From: Roseitalea sp.
Lineage (GTDB): Bacteria; Pseudomonadota; Alphaproteobacteria; Rhizobiales; Rhizobiaceae
Reading direction: 5' to 3'
NCBI GenBank assembly: GCA_017642895.1
Contig: JAEPON010000002.1
Location: 1 to 64,000 of the forward strand
Length of the DNA: 64,000 nt
Shown here: positions 8,787-18,324 of the stretch, piece by piece
Layout: the number at the start of each line of letters is the position of its first letter
Numbering within the stretch: position 1 is the stretch's first letter
Program-made: the position numbers and the translations under genes
Notes under the pieces: model-generated
What the model was told of the DNA's origin: nothing
Databases searched by the model: none
The model's input: the letters and a program-made list of their open reading frames with translations, nothing else

Positions 8787-9800
8787 CTACGTCTTTGTCT
8801 TGTCGCGCTTTCGAACCGTGAAACCAGTTCCCACTTTCGCAGAAAGCACTCCAGTGGAACCCCGCCGCGCCGACGACGGCAAACCCGATTTGCCGCGCAA
8901 CGTCACGCCGCTTGCCGACAGGATCAAAAACACGCCGACGAACGCCGCCGCACCGCCGACCACCTCGCGATAGGTCACGGCCTCGCCCAGAACCGCCCAT
9001 CCCAAAAACAGGGCAACGACCGGGGTCGTGTAGAAAAAGCTGTTGGCAAGGGCGTCATGAACGCGGGCCCGCAAATACATGAACGATCCAAATCCGATCA
9101 CGGAGCCGACGACAACGATCCAGGCAAGCGCCAGCCAGGTGGTGGGCCGGGCCGAGGCGATCCAACCGGTGTGCTCCCCGGCGATGAAACCGGTGGTCGC
9201 CAATATGGCGCCGCCGAAACCGAACTGCAGCAGGGTCGCCATCAGGGCGTTGGCGGGAAGGTCGAGTTTCGGGGCAATGACCGTGCCCAGCGCCCATCCG
9301 AAGGCGCCCAGCAACACCGCCGCCAGGGACGGCATCGGCATCGTCCCGACAAGGCTGCCACTGACCACGAGCGCCAGGCCCGCAAGCCCGATCGCCAGCC
9401 CGGTCAGGATCCGCATCGAAGGCATGCGTTTGCGAACCAGCCAGCCCAGCAGCACGCCGAGCATCGGGACGCAGGCCAGGATCAGGGCGGTCTGACCCGA
9501 GGAAAGGCCCTGCATGCCCCAGACGACGATGCCCTGGCCGAAAAACACAAAGAAGATCGAGGCGACGGCGCACCCGATCACCTGTTTGCCGGTGATGGCG
9601 CGGTTGTCGGCCAGGATCATCGCAAGGGGCAGCAGAATGGCTGCCGCCAAGGCGACCCGGACGGCGGTCAGCGAGAACGGCGGTATGTCCTGAAGCGCCA
9701 CCTTGAAGCCCAGGAAGTTGCTTCCCGTCGCCGCCCACATGAACAGGAGCACCGCCAGTATTGTCTTGTTCTGATAGGATGATTGCGTGTTGATCGGCAT
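8787..9800 (-). CDS. EamA/DMT-family transporter
   Basis: The 337-residue membrane protein has alternating hydrophobic segments in two homologous halves, consistent with the ten-helix drug/metabolite transporter family. Typical blocks are WAATGSNFLGFKVAL near the start and YTTPVVALFLGWAVLGE in the second half, the latter being the EamA signature. The ATG at 9800 has AAGGAGAGCGCC before it. These carriers usually export small metabolites across the inner membrane; here it could export or take up a pathway intermediate. A hydrophilic, basic tail of about 30 residues follows the last helix. It is 91 bases downstream of the AraC gene. Confidence 0.85.
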   Translation of the reverse strand: MPINTQSSYQNKTILAVLLFMWAATGSNFLGFKVALQDIPPFSLTAVRVALAAAILLPLAMILADNRAITGKQVIGCAVASIFFVFFGQGIVVWGMQGLSSGQTALILACVPMLGVLLGWLVRKRMPSMRILTGLAIGLAGLALVVSGSLVGTMPMPSLAAVLLGAFGWALGTVIAPKLDLPANALMATLLQFGFGGAILATTGFIAGEHTGWIASARPTTWLALAWIVVVGSVIGFGSFMYLRARVHDALANSFFYTTPVVALFLGWAVLGEAVTYREVVGGAAAFVGVFLILSASGVTLRGKSGLPSSARRGSTGVLSAKVGTGFTVRKRDKTKT

Positions 9801-9891
9801 GATTTGGCGCTCTCCTTGAGCGCGATTGCTCATCGCGCATGCTTGCCATGCGCGTGACAGACCGGAACGGACGCCCTGCTCGGTTTGGCGC

Positions 9892-10821
9892 TCAGAAGCT
9901 GCTTTCGCGAAAAGCTTTCGGCGTGACGCCCAGCGTCTTTGAGAAAACGGTCGTCAAATGGCTCTGGCTGGAGAAGCCCACATGGTAGGCCACATCCGCA
10001 ATCGAGACGGTGGGGTCGGCGAGCAGGGCCTTGGCGCGCTCGATGCGCCTGGTCACCACATACTGGTAGGGCGACACACCCGTCTGCGCCTTGAACGCCC
10101 GAGAAAACGAATAAGGGCTCATATCGACCAGTGCGGCCAACTCGCCGACGGTCAGGTCGTTCATCAGATAGGCGCCGATATGTTCGGTCACCCTGCGCAG
10201 ATCGAAACCCGCGCGGAGGGAGGTCGCATCGGCCTGCTCGGGCGTCGGCAGATCCCTTTGCAGTTGAACGATCCGGCTTGCCAGCGTCTGCGACAGCGCA
10301 TCGATGAAGAGCCTGCCGTTCTCTCCCTTCTGCGACGCCTCCTGCGAGATGGCCAGCACGATCTGCGTCACCAACGGATCGGTCACCGACGACATATACC
10401 GCAATCCGGGCTGCCCCTGGTCGTCGGAAGACGACATCACTTCCCTGAACAACCGGTCATCCTGAAACACGCAGATATACTCGAAATCATGGTCTCTCGA
10501 GGCATTGACCTTGGTGCCGGCCGGGATGAACGAGAAGCTGTGCCGGGGAACCATGACCGATTTCTGCGATCCGTCATCGACGGTGACTATCGCCTTTTTT
10601 TCCTGGCTCAGGGTCATGCATGTCACATGATGATTGAGCAGCAGCGCGCCGTCGCCTGGCCGGCGTTTTGCGCGCTCGGCGCGGATGTCGCCCCAGGAAA
10701 AACTGCGCACATAACGCGGTTCGGACAACTGCCAGGTCGCTGACAAATCCGTTTTCGGTGGCGGGCGACCGGCCGCCAGTCCGTGGGCAGCGGGTCCCGC
10801 ATTTTGGGCCGAGAGCATCAT
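9892..10821 (-). CDS. AraC-family transcriptional regulator
   Basis: The product is about 309 residues with a cupin-like sensory N-terminal half and a C-terminal double helix-turn-helix. The second half carries LTVGELAALVDMSPYSFSRAFKAQTGVSPYQYV and then IADVAYHVGFSSQSHLTTVFSKTLGVTP in spaced segments, which is the AraC/XylS DNA-binding signature. It lies inside the minus-strand run, between the ABM genes and the transporter gene, and is the only regulator in the first 21 kb. It is therefore the likely activator of the flavin-linked catabolic genes. A second methionine codon follows directly after the first, so the start is uncertain by one residue. Confidence 0.9.
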   Translation of the reverse strand: MMLSAQNAGPAAHGLAAGRPPPKTDLSATWQLSEPRYVRSFSWGDIRAERAKRRPGDGALLLNHHVTCMTLSQEKKAIVTVDDGSQKSVMVPRHSFSFIPAGTKVNASRDHDFEYICVFQDDRLFREVMSSSDDQGQPGLRYMSSVTDPLVTQIVLAISQEASQKGENGRLFIDALSQTLASRIVQLQRDLPTPEQADATSLRAGFDLRRVTEHIGAYLMNDLTVGELAALVDMSPYSFSRAFKAQTGVSPYQYVVTRRIERAKALLADPTVSIADVAYHVGFSSQSHLTTVFSKTLGVTPKAFRESSF

Positions 10822-10869
10822 GTCAGCTCCTCAAGCGTTTGACAAAACTACTCGTTTTCACGGTGCACC

Positions 10870-11178
10870 TCAATACACCTCCTCATGCTCGATGTCGGAG
10901 ATATTCGATACGTATTTTCCGACATAGTAGGGGTCGAGCATGGGAAACAGCTTGTTCTTGACCAGATCGCTTTCGGCGTAGTTGTTCAGCGCTTCGGTGG
11001 TCTCCCAGATCGTGATGGAGTAGGCGGCCGCTTCGTCCGACTGGTCGCGGACCAGCCATCGCCCCTTCAAGCCTTCGATCGGGCCGGCGATCTCGCACGC
11101 CTTCTTGTAGGCGCCCTTGTAGTTCTCCCATTCGCCGGGTTTGATCTTACCCCAGACAATCCGCATTACCGTTGCCAT
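10870..11178 (-). CDS. ABM-domain (antibiotic biosynthesis monooxygenase-like) protein, copy 1
   Basis: This 102-residue protein belongs to the dimeric alpha-beta barrel superfamily. It begins MRIVWGKIKPGEWENYKGAY after a short leader and has KGRWLVRDQSDEAAAYSI and TIWET blocks. Cofactor-free ABM monooxygenases and heme-degrading relatives share this fold, but many members have no known reaction. It is clearly paralogous to the next protein, sharing RIVWG, YKKAC, GRWL, SxTIWET and LFPM. The two genes are 23 bases apart and sit directly after the importer genes. A role beside the flavin monooxygenase is likely but not shown. Confidence 0.8.
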   Translation of the reverse strand: MATVMRIVWGKIKPGEWENYKGAYKKACEIAGPIEGLKGRWLVRDQSDEAAAYSITIWETTEALNNYAESDLVKNKLFPMLDPYYVGKYVSNISDIEHEEVY

Positions 11179-11201
11179 GACTGGCTCCTTTCCTTTGCGG
11201 G

Positions 11202-11543
11202 CTAAGCCGCTTTCTTCTCCCCCGAAGGCGGAACGAACGAACCGAAATGGTCCATGAATTCGACATCGGCGACATCCATCGAGTAGGTACCGGTGAAGTG
11301 CTCATCGACCATCGGAAACAGCGTCTCGCGCACCAGCGGGCTCGATGCATAGTCAAGCATGTGTTGTTCGGTTTCCCAGATGGTGACCGAATAGAATGCA
11401 TTCTCATCGAACCGGTCGTGGGAGAGCCATCGCCCCTTCATGCCCGGCGTGTTTGCCGACATGTCGCAGGCTTTCTTGTAGGCTGCCTTGAACGCCGGCC
11501 AGTGGCCCGGCCTGATGTTGCCCCAGACGATCCGTACCATCAT
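11202..11543 (-). CDS. ABM-domain protein, copy 2
   Basis: The 113-residue product is the tandem paralogue of copy 1. It has RIVWGNIRPGHWPAFKAAYK at the start, KGRWLSHDRFDENAFYSV in the middle and LFPMVDEHF toward the end, with a longer tail ending in GEKKAA. Tandem duplication with clear divergence suggests a heterodimer or specialisation for two substrates. Two consecutive ATG codons (11543 and 11540) follow a GAGAAGGG site, so the exact start is open. It lies 129 bases downstream of the binding-protein gene, with a strong hairpin in between. Confidence 0.8.
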   Translation of the reverse strand: MMVRIVWGNIRPGHWPAFKAAYKKACDMSANTPGMKGRWLSHDRFDENAFYSVTIWETEQHMLDYASSPLVRETLFPMVDEHFTGTYSMDVADVEFMDHFGSFVPPSGEKKAA

Positions 11544-11633
11544 ACCCTTCTCCCGGTTGCGGCTGGCACCTGTTGTGCCGATCTTGGGCGCGCAGCACGC
11601 AACGCTGCCTTCAACGCGCCCGGCGAAAGAGAA

Positions 11634-11661
11634 GGGCAGCCCGCGACCAGCCGGGCCGCCC
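11634..11661 (-). terminator. Stem-loop after the liv-type binding-protein gene
   Basis: On the minus strand the RNA forms a 10-bp stem (one G-U pair) with an 8-base loop, starting 11 bases after the stop of the binding-protein gene. It is followed by the pyrimidine-rich TTCTCTTT. It could be a leaky Rho-independent terminator or a 3' stabilising hairpin that raises binding-protein mRNA relative to the ABM genes beyond it. The stem is seen directly; the function is inferred. Confidence 0.5.
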
Positions 11662-11672
11662 CCGAAAGGTCA

Positions 11673-12890
11673 TCAACCCCCGATCGTATCGCCGAACAGC
11701 TCCCATTTGGCGCCGTTGAAGCGCTGTAGCCGCATCGCTTCGATGGGACGATAGTCATCGGGCGCGGTGTTGATGGTCACGCCCGGCAGCAGCATGGGCA
11801 GCGCCAAGTCGCGCAGATTGGCCGCCTGGGCCATGACATTCTCGCGGCTCAGATCATCACCGCATTGACGCAGAACCTGCTCCATGGTCTGCGCCATGCA
11901 GTAGCCATAGACCGTGTTGACGTCGGACTTGCGCCCTTTGGGGAACCATTCGTCCATGAACGCGCTCCACGCCAGAAAGCCCGGATCATCGGCCCAGGTG
12001 TCGTCCGTCGGATCCTTGACGAACGCGACCGACATGATGCCGGCAGCCTTGTCCAGGCCGGCGGGCTCCAGCGTGCCGGAAACCGAGGCGGACCCGGCAT
12101 TGATCATTAGATTTGGCCGCCAACCGGAGTCGTAGGAGCCACGGATGGCCTGCGCCATGGTGCGGGGTTGACCGATTATGAACAGATAGTTGGCGCCCGA
12201 TTGCTGCAGGTTCGCGATCTGCGCATCGACCGTCGGATCGGTTGCCTCGAAGGTCTGCTCGCCGACGAGATATCTGTCGACCTGGTCGCCGAAACCAGCC
12301 TTGAACCCTTCGTAGAAGTCGCGGCCGCCATCATCGTTCTGATAGAAGATGGACGCGGTCGCGTCGGGATCGTTTTCCATGATGTATTGCGCATACACCT
12401 TGGCCTCGGTCGGGTAGTCGGGCAGCCAGCCCATGGTCCAGGGATAGTTTTCGGGATCGGCCCATTTCGAGGCGCCTGACGCCAGGAACAGATGCGGCAC
12501 ACCCCTGGAATTGACATAACGGTGGATCGCGGAATTCGGCGAGGTGGCAAACGAGCCAAACAGCGCCAGGACCCCGTCCCTTTCGACCATGCGCCGCGTC
12601 TGTTCGACGGTCTTCGGCGGCGAGAGGCCATCGTCCAGGCTGATCAGCCGGACGTGGCGGCCGTTGATGCCGCCTTGCGCGTTGATCATTTCGAAATAGG
12701 CGACTTCGGCGCGGCCCCAGTCGGCATAGCCCGACGCGCCGCCGCTATAGGGCATGGTTTGTCCGAGCAGGATTTCGGTGTCGGTCACACCCGGTGTGGC
12801 GCCGGCGGGGCGCACATGGGGCGCAGCAAGGGCGGTGGCGCTGGCACCGGCAAGTCCGGCCAGCACGGTTCTGCGGCTTAGATTGGTCAT
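11673..12890 (-). CDS. ABC transporter substrate-binding protein (branched-chain-amino-acid type)
   Basis: The 405-residue protein has a twin-arginine-like leader (SRRTVLAGLAG, then AAPHV) and the fold blocks of the Leu/Ile/Val-binding family: TEILLGQTMPYSGG near residue 40, INAQGGINGR, and DDGLSPPKTVEQTRR. It would capture the substrate in the periplasm and deliver it to the permeases encoded just upstream. Many members of this family bind aromatic acids or amides rather than amino acids. The ATG at 12890 has GGAGGAGAACC before it. The same frame stays open far upstream, inside the permease gene, but that extension is not coding. Confidence 0.9.
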   Translation of the reverse strand: MTNLSRRTVLAGLAGASATALAAPHVRPAGATPGVTDTEILLGQTMPYSGGASGYADWGRAEVAYFEMINAQGGINGRHVRLISLDDGLSPPKTVEQTRRMVERDGVLALFGSFATSPNSAIHRYVNSRGVPHLFLASGASKWADPENYPWTMGWLPDYPTEAKVYAQYIMENDPDATASIFYQNDDGGRDFYEGFKAGFGDQVDRYLVGEQTFEATDPTVDAQIANLQQSGANYLFIIGQPRTMAQAIRGSYDSGWRPNLMINAGSASVSGTLEPAGLDKAAGIMSVAFVKDPTDDTWADDPGFLAWSAFMDEWFPKGRKSDVNTVYGYCMAQTMEQVLRQCGDDLSRENVMAQAANLRDLALPMLLPGVTINTAPDDYRPIEAMRLQRFNGAKWELFGDTIGG

Positions 12891-12940
12891 TGTGGTTCTC
12901 CTCCAACCTTTGGTTTTTGATGTGTTTGATGTCCGAGCGG

Positions 12941-13978
12941 TCATCGCCCTGGCGCGCGTGCGCGCAGTCTGCGGAACAGGTCTTCCAGACCGCCCGCCAT
13001 GCCGTTCGGCATCAGGTAGATGACCAGGAGCAGGAAGGCGCCATAGACCGCCCAGGTGGCATTGCTGGAGATCTGTTCGGCGACATTGGGGATGAAGACG
13101 ACGAACAGCGCGCCCAGAAATGCCCCCCATATGGTGGCGACACCGCCAACCACGGCGCCAACGAGCAGCGTCACCGAGACGAACATGTGGAAGCTGTCGG
13201 GCGCCACGAACTGGATCGACAGGGCCGAAAGGGAGCCCGCAATGCCGGTATACATGGCACTGACACCGAAGGTCAGCGACTTGAAGATGCTGGCGCGGAT
13301 GCCCATCACCTCGGCGGCGACTTCGTGGTCGCGCAGGGCGATGACGGCGCGGCCGACCGGTCCGCGGACGAGGTTCCAGGCGGCCCAGAACAGGGCGATG
13401 GTGACGAACAGCGTGACGAAATAGATCCACTGATCCGGTGTAACGGGCAATCCGGCCGGGACTGCGGGCTTGTCGACGAACAGCCCCTGGACGCCACCGG
13501 TCCACTGCTCGATGCCCTTGTAGCGCAGCAGTTGCGGCAGCGCGACGGCGAGTGAGAACGTGGCAAGCGCCAGGTAAAAGCCCTGCAGTCGGAGCGCGGG
13601 GAAGCCGAAAAGAAAGCCGAAGCCCAGGCAGATCAGCCCGGACGTCGGGATAGCCAGCCAGTAAGGCATGCCGAACTCGATGCCCAGGATCGCGGTCGCA
13701 TAGGCGCCCATCGCCAGAAACGCGCTGTGTCCGACGGAGATCTGGCCGTTGTAGCCGGTCAGGATATTGAGCCCGAGAATGGCGACGGCGAAGATCAGGA
13801 CCTGCGTGGCTTGAAACAGCCGGTATTCGCCAAGAACGAAGGGCAGCACGATCGCAACGGCAATCAAAGCCAACACCGTGACTTGTCGCGACCCTCCGGT
13901 GAGAATGGCGCGATTGGCGACATAACCGGGTGGCGCCTTGACGGGTTCCAGAACGGGGTTGATGGTGGCAGTGCTCAT
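12941..13978 (-). CDS. livM: ABC importer permease, LivM type
   Basis: The 345-residue protein is strongly hydrophobic and matches LivM: ILGLNILTGYNGQISVGHSA carries the conserved coupling segment, followed by FGFPALRLQGFYLALATFS and a VAAEVMGIR block. It forms one half of the membrane channel of the importer. The ATG at 13978 lies 4 bases after the LivH stop, with GAGGGTTTAAG upstream. The N-terminal extension of about 30 residues before the first helix is typical. Substrate specificity is set by the binding protein encoded next. Confidence 0.92.
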   Translation of the reverse strand: MSTATINPVLEPVKAPPGYVANRAILTGGSRQVTVLALIAVAIVLPFVLGEYRLFQATQVLIFAVAILGLNILTGYNGQISVGHSAFLAMGAYATAILGIEFGMPYWLAIPTSGLICLGFGFLFGFPALRLQGFYLALATFSLAVALPQLLRYKGIEQWTGGVQGLFVDKPAVPAGLPVTPDQWIYFVTLFVTIALFWAAWNLVRGPVGRAVIALRDHEVAAEVMGIRASIFKSLTFGVSAMYTGIAGSLSALSIQFVAPDSFHMFVSVTLLVGAVVGGVATIWGAFLGALFVVFIPNVAEQISSNATWAVYGAFLLLVIYLMPNGMAGGLEDLFRRLRARAPGR

Positions 13979-13982
13979 TGTC

Positions 13983-14852
13983 TTAAACCCTCGAAACGAT
14001 GGTGCGGCCAAAAATGCCGTTGGGACGGATGAGAAGAATGGCGATGATCAGGACAAGGGCCACCGACAGACGCAACTCGGTTTCGATCACGTAGGTGCCG
14101 AGCAGGTTTTCGACGACGCCGAGGATGAGGCTGCCCACGACCGCGCCCCAGGGATTGTCGATCCCGCCCAAAATGGCACCGGCGAAGCCGTAGATCAGAA
14201 CACCCGACATCATGCTCGGATCGAGATAGACAACCGGCGCAATCAGCATGCCGGCCACCGCACCGATTGCCGCCGCCAGCCCCCAGCCAAGGCCGAGCAT
14301 CCAGTTGACATTGATGCCGACAAGCTTGCAGCTCGCCTGGTTTTCGGCGACGCCGCGCATGGCAAGCCCGGTCTTGGTGAAGTTGAGGAAGGCATAGATG
14401 GCGAGCAGCATGGCGCCGACGATCGCGATCGTGCCCAATTCGTGGTTGGTGATGTAGGTTCCAAACACCGCTTCCTCGGGGAACGGGCTCGGAAACACTT
14501 TCACCTCATAGCCGAATATCCAGCCGGCGAGCGAATGCAGAATGACAAAGATACCGAAGAACACGATCAGGATGCTCAGAAGCGGCGCGTTCATCACCGG
14601 ACGTATCAGTATCCGTTCCGCCAGCACTCCGATGACGAACGAAACTGCAATGGTGATGAAAAAGGCGATCCAGTAGGGAACGCCCAGGCCCAGCATCCAC
14701 CAGGCGATGAAGGCCGAGAACATCGCCATTTCACCCTGGGCGAAGTTCTTCAGATTGGTCGTCCTGAAGATCATGACGATGGCAAGCGCCATGCTGGCGT
14801 AGATCGCCCCGTTGGACAAACCGGTAAACAACTGGTGTATGAAGAGGTCCAT
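13983..14852 (-). CDS. livH: ABC importer permease, LivH type
   Basis: The 289-residue product has the LivH pattern: FIHQLFTGLSNGAIYASMAL at the N-terminus, NFAQGEMAMFSAF in the first coupling region, and GVAENQASCKLVGINVN with GGIDNPWGAVVGS in the second half. It pairs with LivM to form the translocation path. It starts 21 bases after the LivF stop and ends 4 bases before LivM, so the importer genes are tightly coupled in the order G-F-H-M-binding protein. Confidence 0.92.
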   Translation of the reverse strand: MDLFIHQLFTGLSNGAIYASMALAIVMIFRTTNLKNFAQGEMAMFSAFIAWWMLGLGVPYWIAFFITIAVSFVIGVLAERILIRPVMNAPLLSILIVFFGIFVILHSLAGWIFGYEVKVFPSPFPEEAVFGTYITNHELGTIAIVGAMLLAIYAFLNFTKTGLAMRGVAENQASCKLVGINVNWMLGLGWGLAAAIGAVAGMLIAPVVYLDPSMMSGVLIYGFAGAILGGIDNPWGAVVGSLILGVVENLLGTYVIETELRLSVALVLIIAILLIRPNGIFGRTIVSRV

Positions 14853-14873
14853 TTCCGCTGTCCCTTCAATGGT

Positions 14874-15587
<714 letters not shown>

Positions 15588-15588
15588 G

Positions 15589-16404
15589 TCACTCCCCCAG
15601 ATAGGCCCGGATGACGTCAGGGTGGTTGCGCACGTCTTCGGGCGTGCCATCGGCGATGACACGGCCGAAATCGATCGCGACCACGCGGTCCGAAACATCC
15701 ATGACGAGGTTGAGGTGATGTTCGACCAGCAGGACCGTGGTGTGCAGCGTCTCACGCACATCCGATATCAACTGGCGAAGATGGTCGACCTCGTGGTGGT
15801 TGAGCCCGCCGGCCGGCTCGTCCAGCAGCAGCAGTTTGGGCTTGAAGGCCAGGGCCCGCGCCATCTCCACGCGCTTGAGCGTCGCAAACGTCAGCTCCGA
15901 AACGGGCGCGTCCGCAACCGCCTCCAGTCCGAGATAGGTGATCAGCATGTCGGCGCGTTCGGACAGCGACCGTTCTTCCTCGGTCACGCGCTTCAGACGC
16001 AACGCACTTGACAGAAAGCCGGTGGAGATCGTCGAGTGGCCGCCCAGCATGATGTTCTCGCGGACCGAAAGGGTCTTGAACAAGGCAAGGTTCTGAAAGG
16101 TGCGACCCACGCCGCATTTGGCGATCTCGTGACGGCCCTTCGACAACAGGCTCTGCCCCAGAACCAGGATGTCGCCTTCATCGCAATTGTAGACGCGGCT
16201 GATGCAGTTGAAGAGCGTGGTCTTCCCCGCGCCGTTGGGGCCGATCAATCCGCAGATCTCGCCCGCATTAACGTCGAAGGTCACGCCATCAAGGGCGGTT
16301 ATGCCGCCGAAGCGGACGGTGACGTCCTTCACCTCCATCAGGGGCACCGAAACGCGTGGCGCGGTTTGGTCGTCGATCGTGTTGTCGAACGCCTCATTCT
16401 CCAT
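15589..16404 (-). CDS. livG: ABC importer ATPase, LivG type
   Basis: The protein of about 271 residues has Walker A GPNGAGKTTLFNCI, an ARALAFKPKLLLLDEPAGGL block that joins signature and Walker B regions, and the LivG-type VEHHLNLVMDVSDR segment. The usual LSGGQ signature is not obvious: the equivalent region reads SELTFATLKRVEMARAL, which is typical of many LivG proteins of this group. A TTG six bases upstream at 16410 has better spacing to the GGAGGA site than the ATG, so the true start may be there. It opens the importer block 36 bases after the FMN reductase gene. Confidence 0.9.
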   Translation of the reverse strand: MENEAFDNTIDDQTAPRVSVPLMEVKDVTVRFGGITALDGVTFDVNAGEICGLIGPNGAGKTTLFNCISRVYNCDEGDILVLGQSLLSKGRHEIAKCGVGRTFQNLALFKTLSVRENIMLGGHSTISTGFLSSALRLKRVTEEERSLSERADMLITYLGLEAVADAPVSELTFATLKRVEMARALAFKPKLLLLDEPAGGLNHHEVDHLRQLISDVRETLHTTVLLVEHHLNLVMDVSDRVVAIDFGRVIADGTPEDVRNHPDVIRAYLGE

Positions 16405-16440
16405 AAGCAATTGTCTCTCCTCCCCTTTTGTGCGGGCGGC

Positions 16441-17070
16441 CTACGCCGCCGCGCGCCACTGCTCCGGTATTCCGTGGCGCTGCCGGTAGGCCAATTGCGC
16501 GTAGGCGAACTCGACCACCTGCCGTCCGACGCATTCCAGTTGAATGCTGGCGCGTTCGTTGATGCAGCGCCCGGATCCGTCAAAGACCGGCTCGGCGGAG
16601 TTTATCCCGGCGCCCAGCGGCGTCGGCCAGCCGCGCAGCGCATGAACGATCGAGCGGACCGTCGACAGCGTCGATCCTGTTGCCTGCCAGCCATAGGCCG
16701 TCGCGATGCAGCCGACCGCACGGCCCTCGAAATAGGGCAGCTCGTCGTCACGCATGTCCTCGGTATAGTCGAGGGCGTTCTTGATCATGCCCGAGATCGA
16801 GCCGTGATAGCCAGGCGAGGCGATGATGATGCCGTTGGCCCGGCGCAGCAGCCGGACCAGTCGCTGCGCCTGCGGTGTTCGGGATTGCTCCTCCGGGTTG
16901 TAGGTCGGCAGGTCGATATCCTTGCCGCCGAGCAACACCGTTTTGGCGCCCAGCTTTTCAGCGACCGACAGGCTGACCTTCAGCGCCTTTTCCGACGATG
17001 AATCCGCGCGCACCGTTCCGCCGACGCCAACGATCAGCGGCTGGAAATGAGAGACGATATCCTGTTCCAT
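16441..17070 (-). CDS. NADPH-dependent FMN reductase
   Basis: The 209-residue flavodoxin-fold protein has GVGGTVRADSSSEKAL near residues 15-30, the phosphate loop of the FMN_red family, and IIASPGYHGSISGMIKNALD near residue 85, the second flavin contact. It would deliver reduced FMN to the monooxygenase encoded 27 bases upstream in the transcript. The pairing is the usual two-component flavin-dependent monooxygenase arrangement. It shares the fold, but not close sequence, with the NQO-type protein encoded at 145-870, so this run holds two flavin or quinone reductases. Confidence 0.9.
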   Translation of the reverse strand: MEQDIVSHFQPLIVGVGGTVRADSSSEKALKVSLSVAEKLGAKTVLLGGKDIDLPTYNPEEQSRTPQAQRLVRLLRRANGIIIASPGYHGSISGMIKNALDYTEDMRDDELPYFEGRAVGCIATAYGWQATGSTLSTVRSIVHALRGWPTPLGAGINSAEPVFDGSGRCINERASIQLECVGRQVVEFAYAQLAYRQRHGIPEQWRAAA

Positions 17071-17097
17071 GGCAGATACCTTTCGCGGCAGGCTTGA

Positions 17098-18312
17098 CTA
17101 TGCGGCTTCGAAACGGCGGCCGGACTGAAGCTTGGCCGCGGTGTGCTCCTTAAGGCGCGGATGCACCTCGCGGGCGAACAGCTCCACGTTTTTGAGCGCT
17201 TCATCCTGGGGCAGGTTGCCACCGTGCATCATGACGCACAGATTGCCGATGCCGCCGACATAGTCGTCGAACTCGGTGATCTGGCGGTAGACGGTATCGG
17301 GCGAACCGGAGAAAACGATGCCGGCATCGGCCAGGTCGTCTGCCGTGGCATCCTTGAATGAGACCATCTTGCCGCTGCGGGTCTTCATCATGAAGCCGCT
17401 GAAGAAGGCGCCAGAGGCGGGCGGCTTGCTGAGCATGCCGACATTGGTTTCGATCGGCTGATATCCCGGCGGGTTGCGCCACTCTTCGGCCACGATTGTC
17501 GCGGTGCGCAGATATTCCAGGATCTGCTGACCCCGGCGCCGGCCTTCCTCGTCGGTCTCGCCAACAGCGACGATGCCCAGATAGCCAAACTTGTAAGGAT
17601 CGGGCGTCCAGCCATAGGAGGCGGCGCTCTCATATATCCAGTCGACGAACTGCTTGGCCTTGGGCGCGCCGAAGAAGGCAACGCCGACATGCTTTTCCTT
17701 GGCGATCCGATCGGCGTTCGCTCGCGTGGTGCCGGTGATCCAGATCGGCGGCCGGCTTTGCTGGTAGGGACGCGGCCAGATGTTGACCTGGCGGTAGTTG
17801 TAATACTCGCCTTCCCAGTTGAACGGACCGTCATGGCTTTCGAAGCACTTGACGATAAGATCGTGCGCTTCCCAGAAACGGTCGATCTGGCGCACCGGGT
17901 TCGACATGGTGGGCACCACTTCGGTGGGTGCGCCGCGCACGAGGCCGCAATCCAGCCGGCCGCGCGAAAGCACGTCGATCCACGCCATTTCTTCGGCCAC
18001 GCGTACCGGATCGGGTCTGTTGGCAATCGCGCTGCCGAGCGCCAGAAGCCGCGCGTTCCTGGTCTGGCGCGCCAGGATCGACAGGCTCATCGACGGCGAA
18101 ATGCTCAGACATGTCGCCGTTGAATGATGCTCGTTGACCATGATGTCGAAGCCGAGCTCATCGCAGGCCATCCAGAAATCGAAGCAATCGTTGAGAATCT
18201 TGGCGCCCAATTCCGGGTCGAAGCGGCTGTTGGGAATCGAGATCCGCAGCGTGTCGTCTTCGCCCTCCCAGGCGGGGTGGTAACCGAGTTCCGTGAACTG
18301 ATAGATGCGCAT
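17098..18312 (-). CDS. LLM-class (luciferase-like) flavin-dependent monooxygenase
   Basis: The 404-residue protein belongs to the bacterial luciferase-like superfamily. Typical blocks are MRIYQFTELGYHP at the start, FDIMVNEHHSTA, a RLLALGSAIANRPDPVRVAEE stretch (quoted in parts), LSRGRLDCGLVRG and YLGIVAVGETDEEGRRRG. Such enzymes use FMNH2 and oxygen to hydroxylate or cleave aldehydes, ketones, sulfonates or amines. This is presumably the oxygenase that defines the pathway, with its reductase partner directly downstream. No known substrate signature was recognised. The C-terminal SPDTVYRQITEF segment is common to the SnaA/DszA-like and alkanal-type groups. Confidence 0.9.
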   Translation of the reverse strand: MRIYQFTELGYHPAWEGEDDTLRISIPNSRFDPELGAKILNDCFDFWMACDELGFDIMVNEHHSTATCLSISPSMSLSILARQTRNARLLALGSAIANRPDPVRVAEEMAWIDVLSRGRLDCGLVRGAPTEVVPTMSNPVRQIDRFWEAHDLIVKCFESHDGPFNWEGEYYNYRQVNIWPRPYQQSRPPIWITGTTRANADRIAKEKHVGVAFFGAPKAKQFVDWIYESAASYGWTPDPYKFGYLGIVAVGETDEEGRRRGQQILEYLRTATIVAEEWRNPPGYQPIETNVGMLSKPPASGAFFSGFMMKTRSGKMVSFKDATADDLADAGIVFSGSPDTVYRQITEFDDYVGGIGNLCVMMHGGNLPQDEALKNVELFAREVHPRLKEHTAAKLQSGRRFEAA

Positions 18313-18324
18313 GGTGTGATCCCC

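Noticed and set aside
12891..13505. Upstream extension of the liv-type binding protein into the permease gene
   Set aside because: The frame is open, but the leader and ribosome site start at 12890 and the extension has no domain; it overlaps livM.
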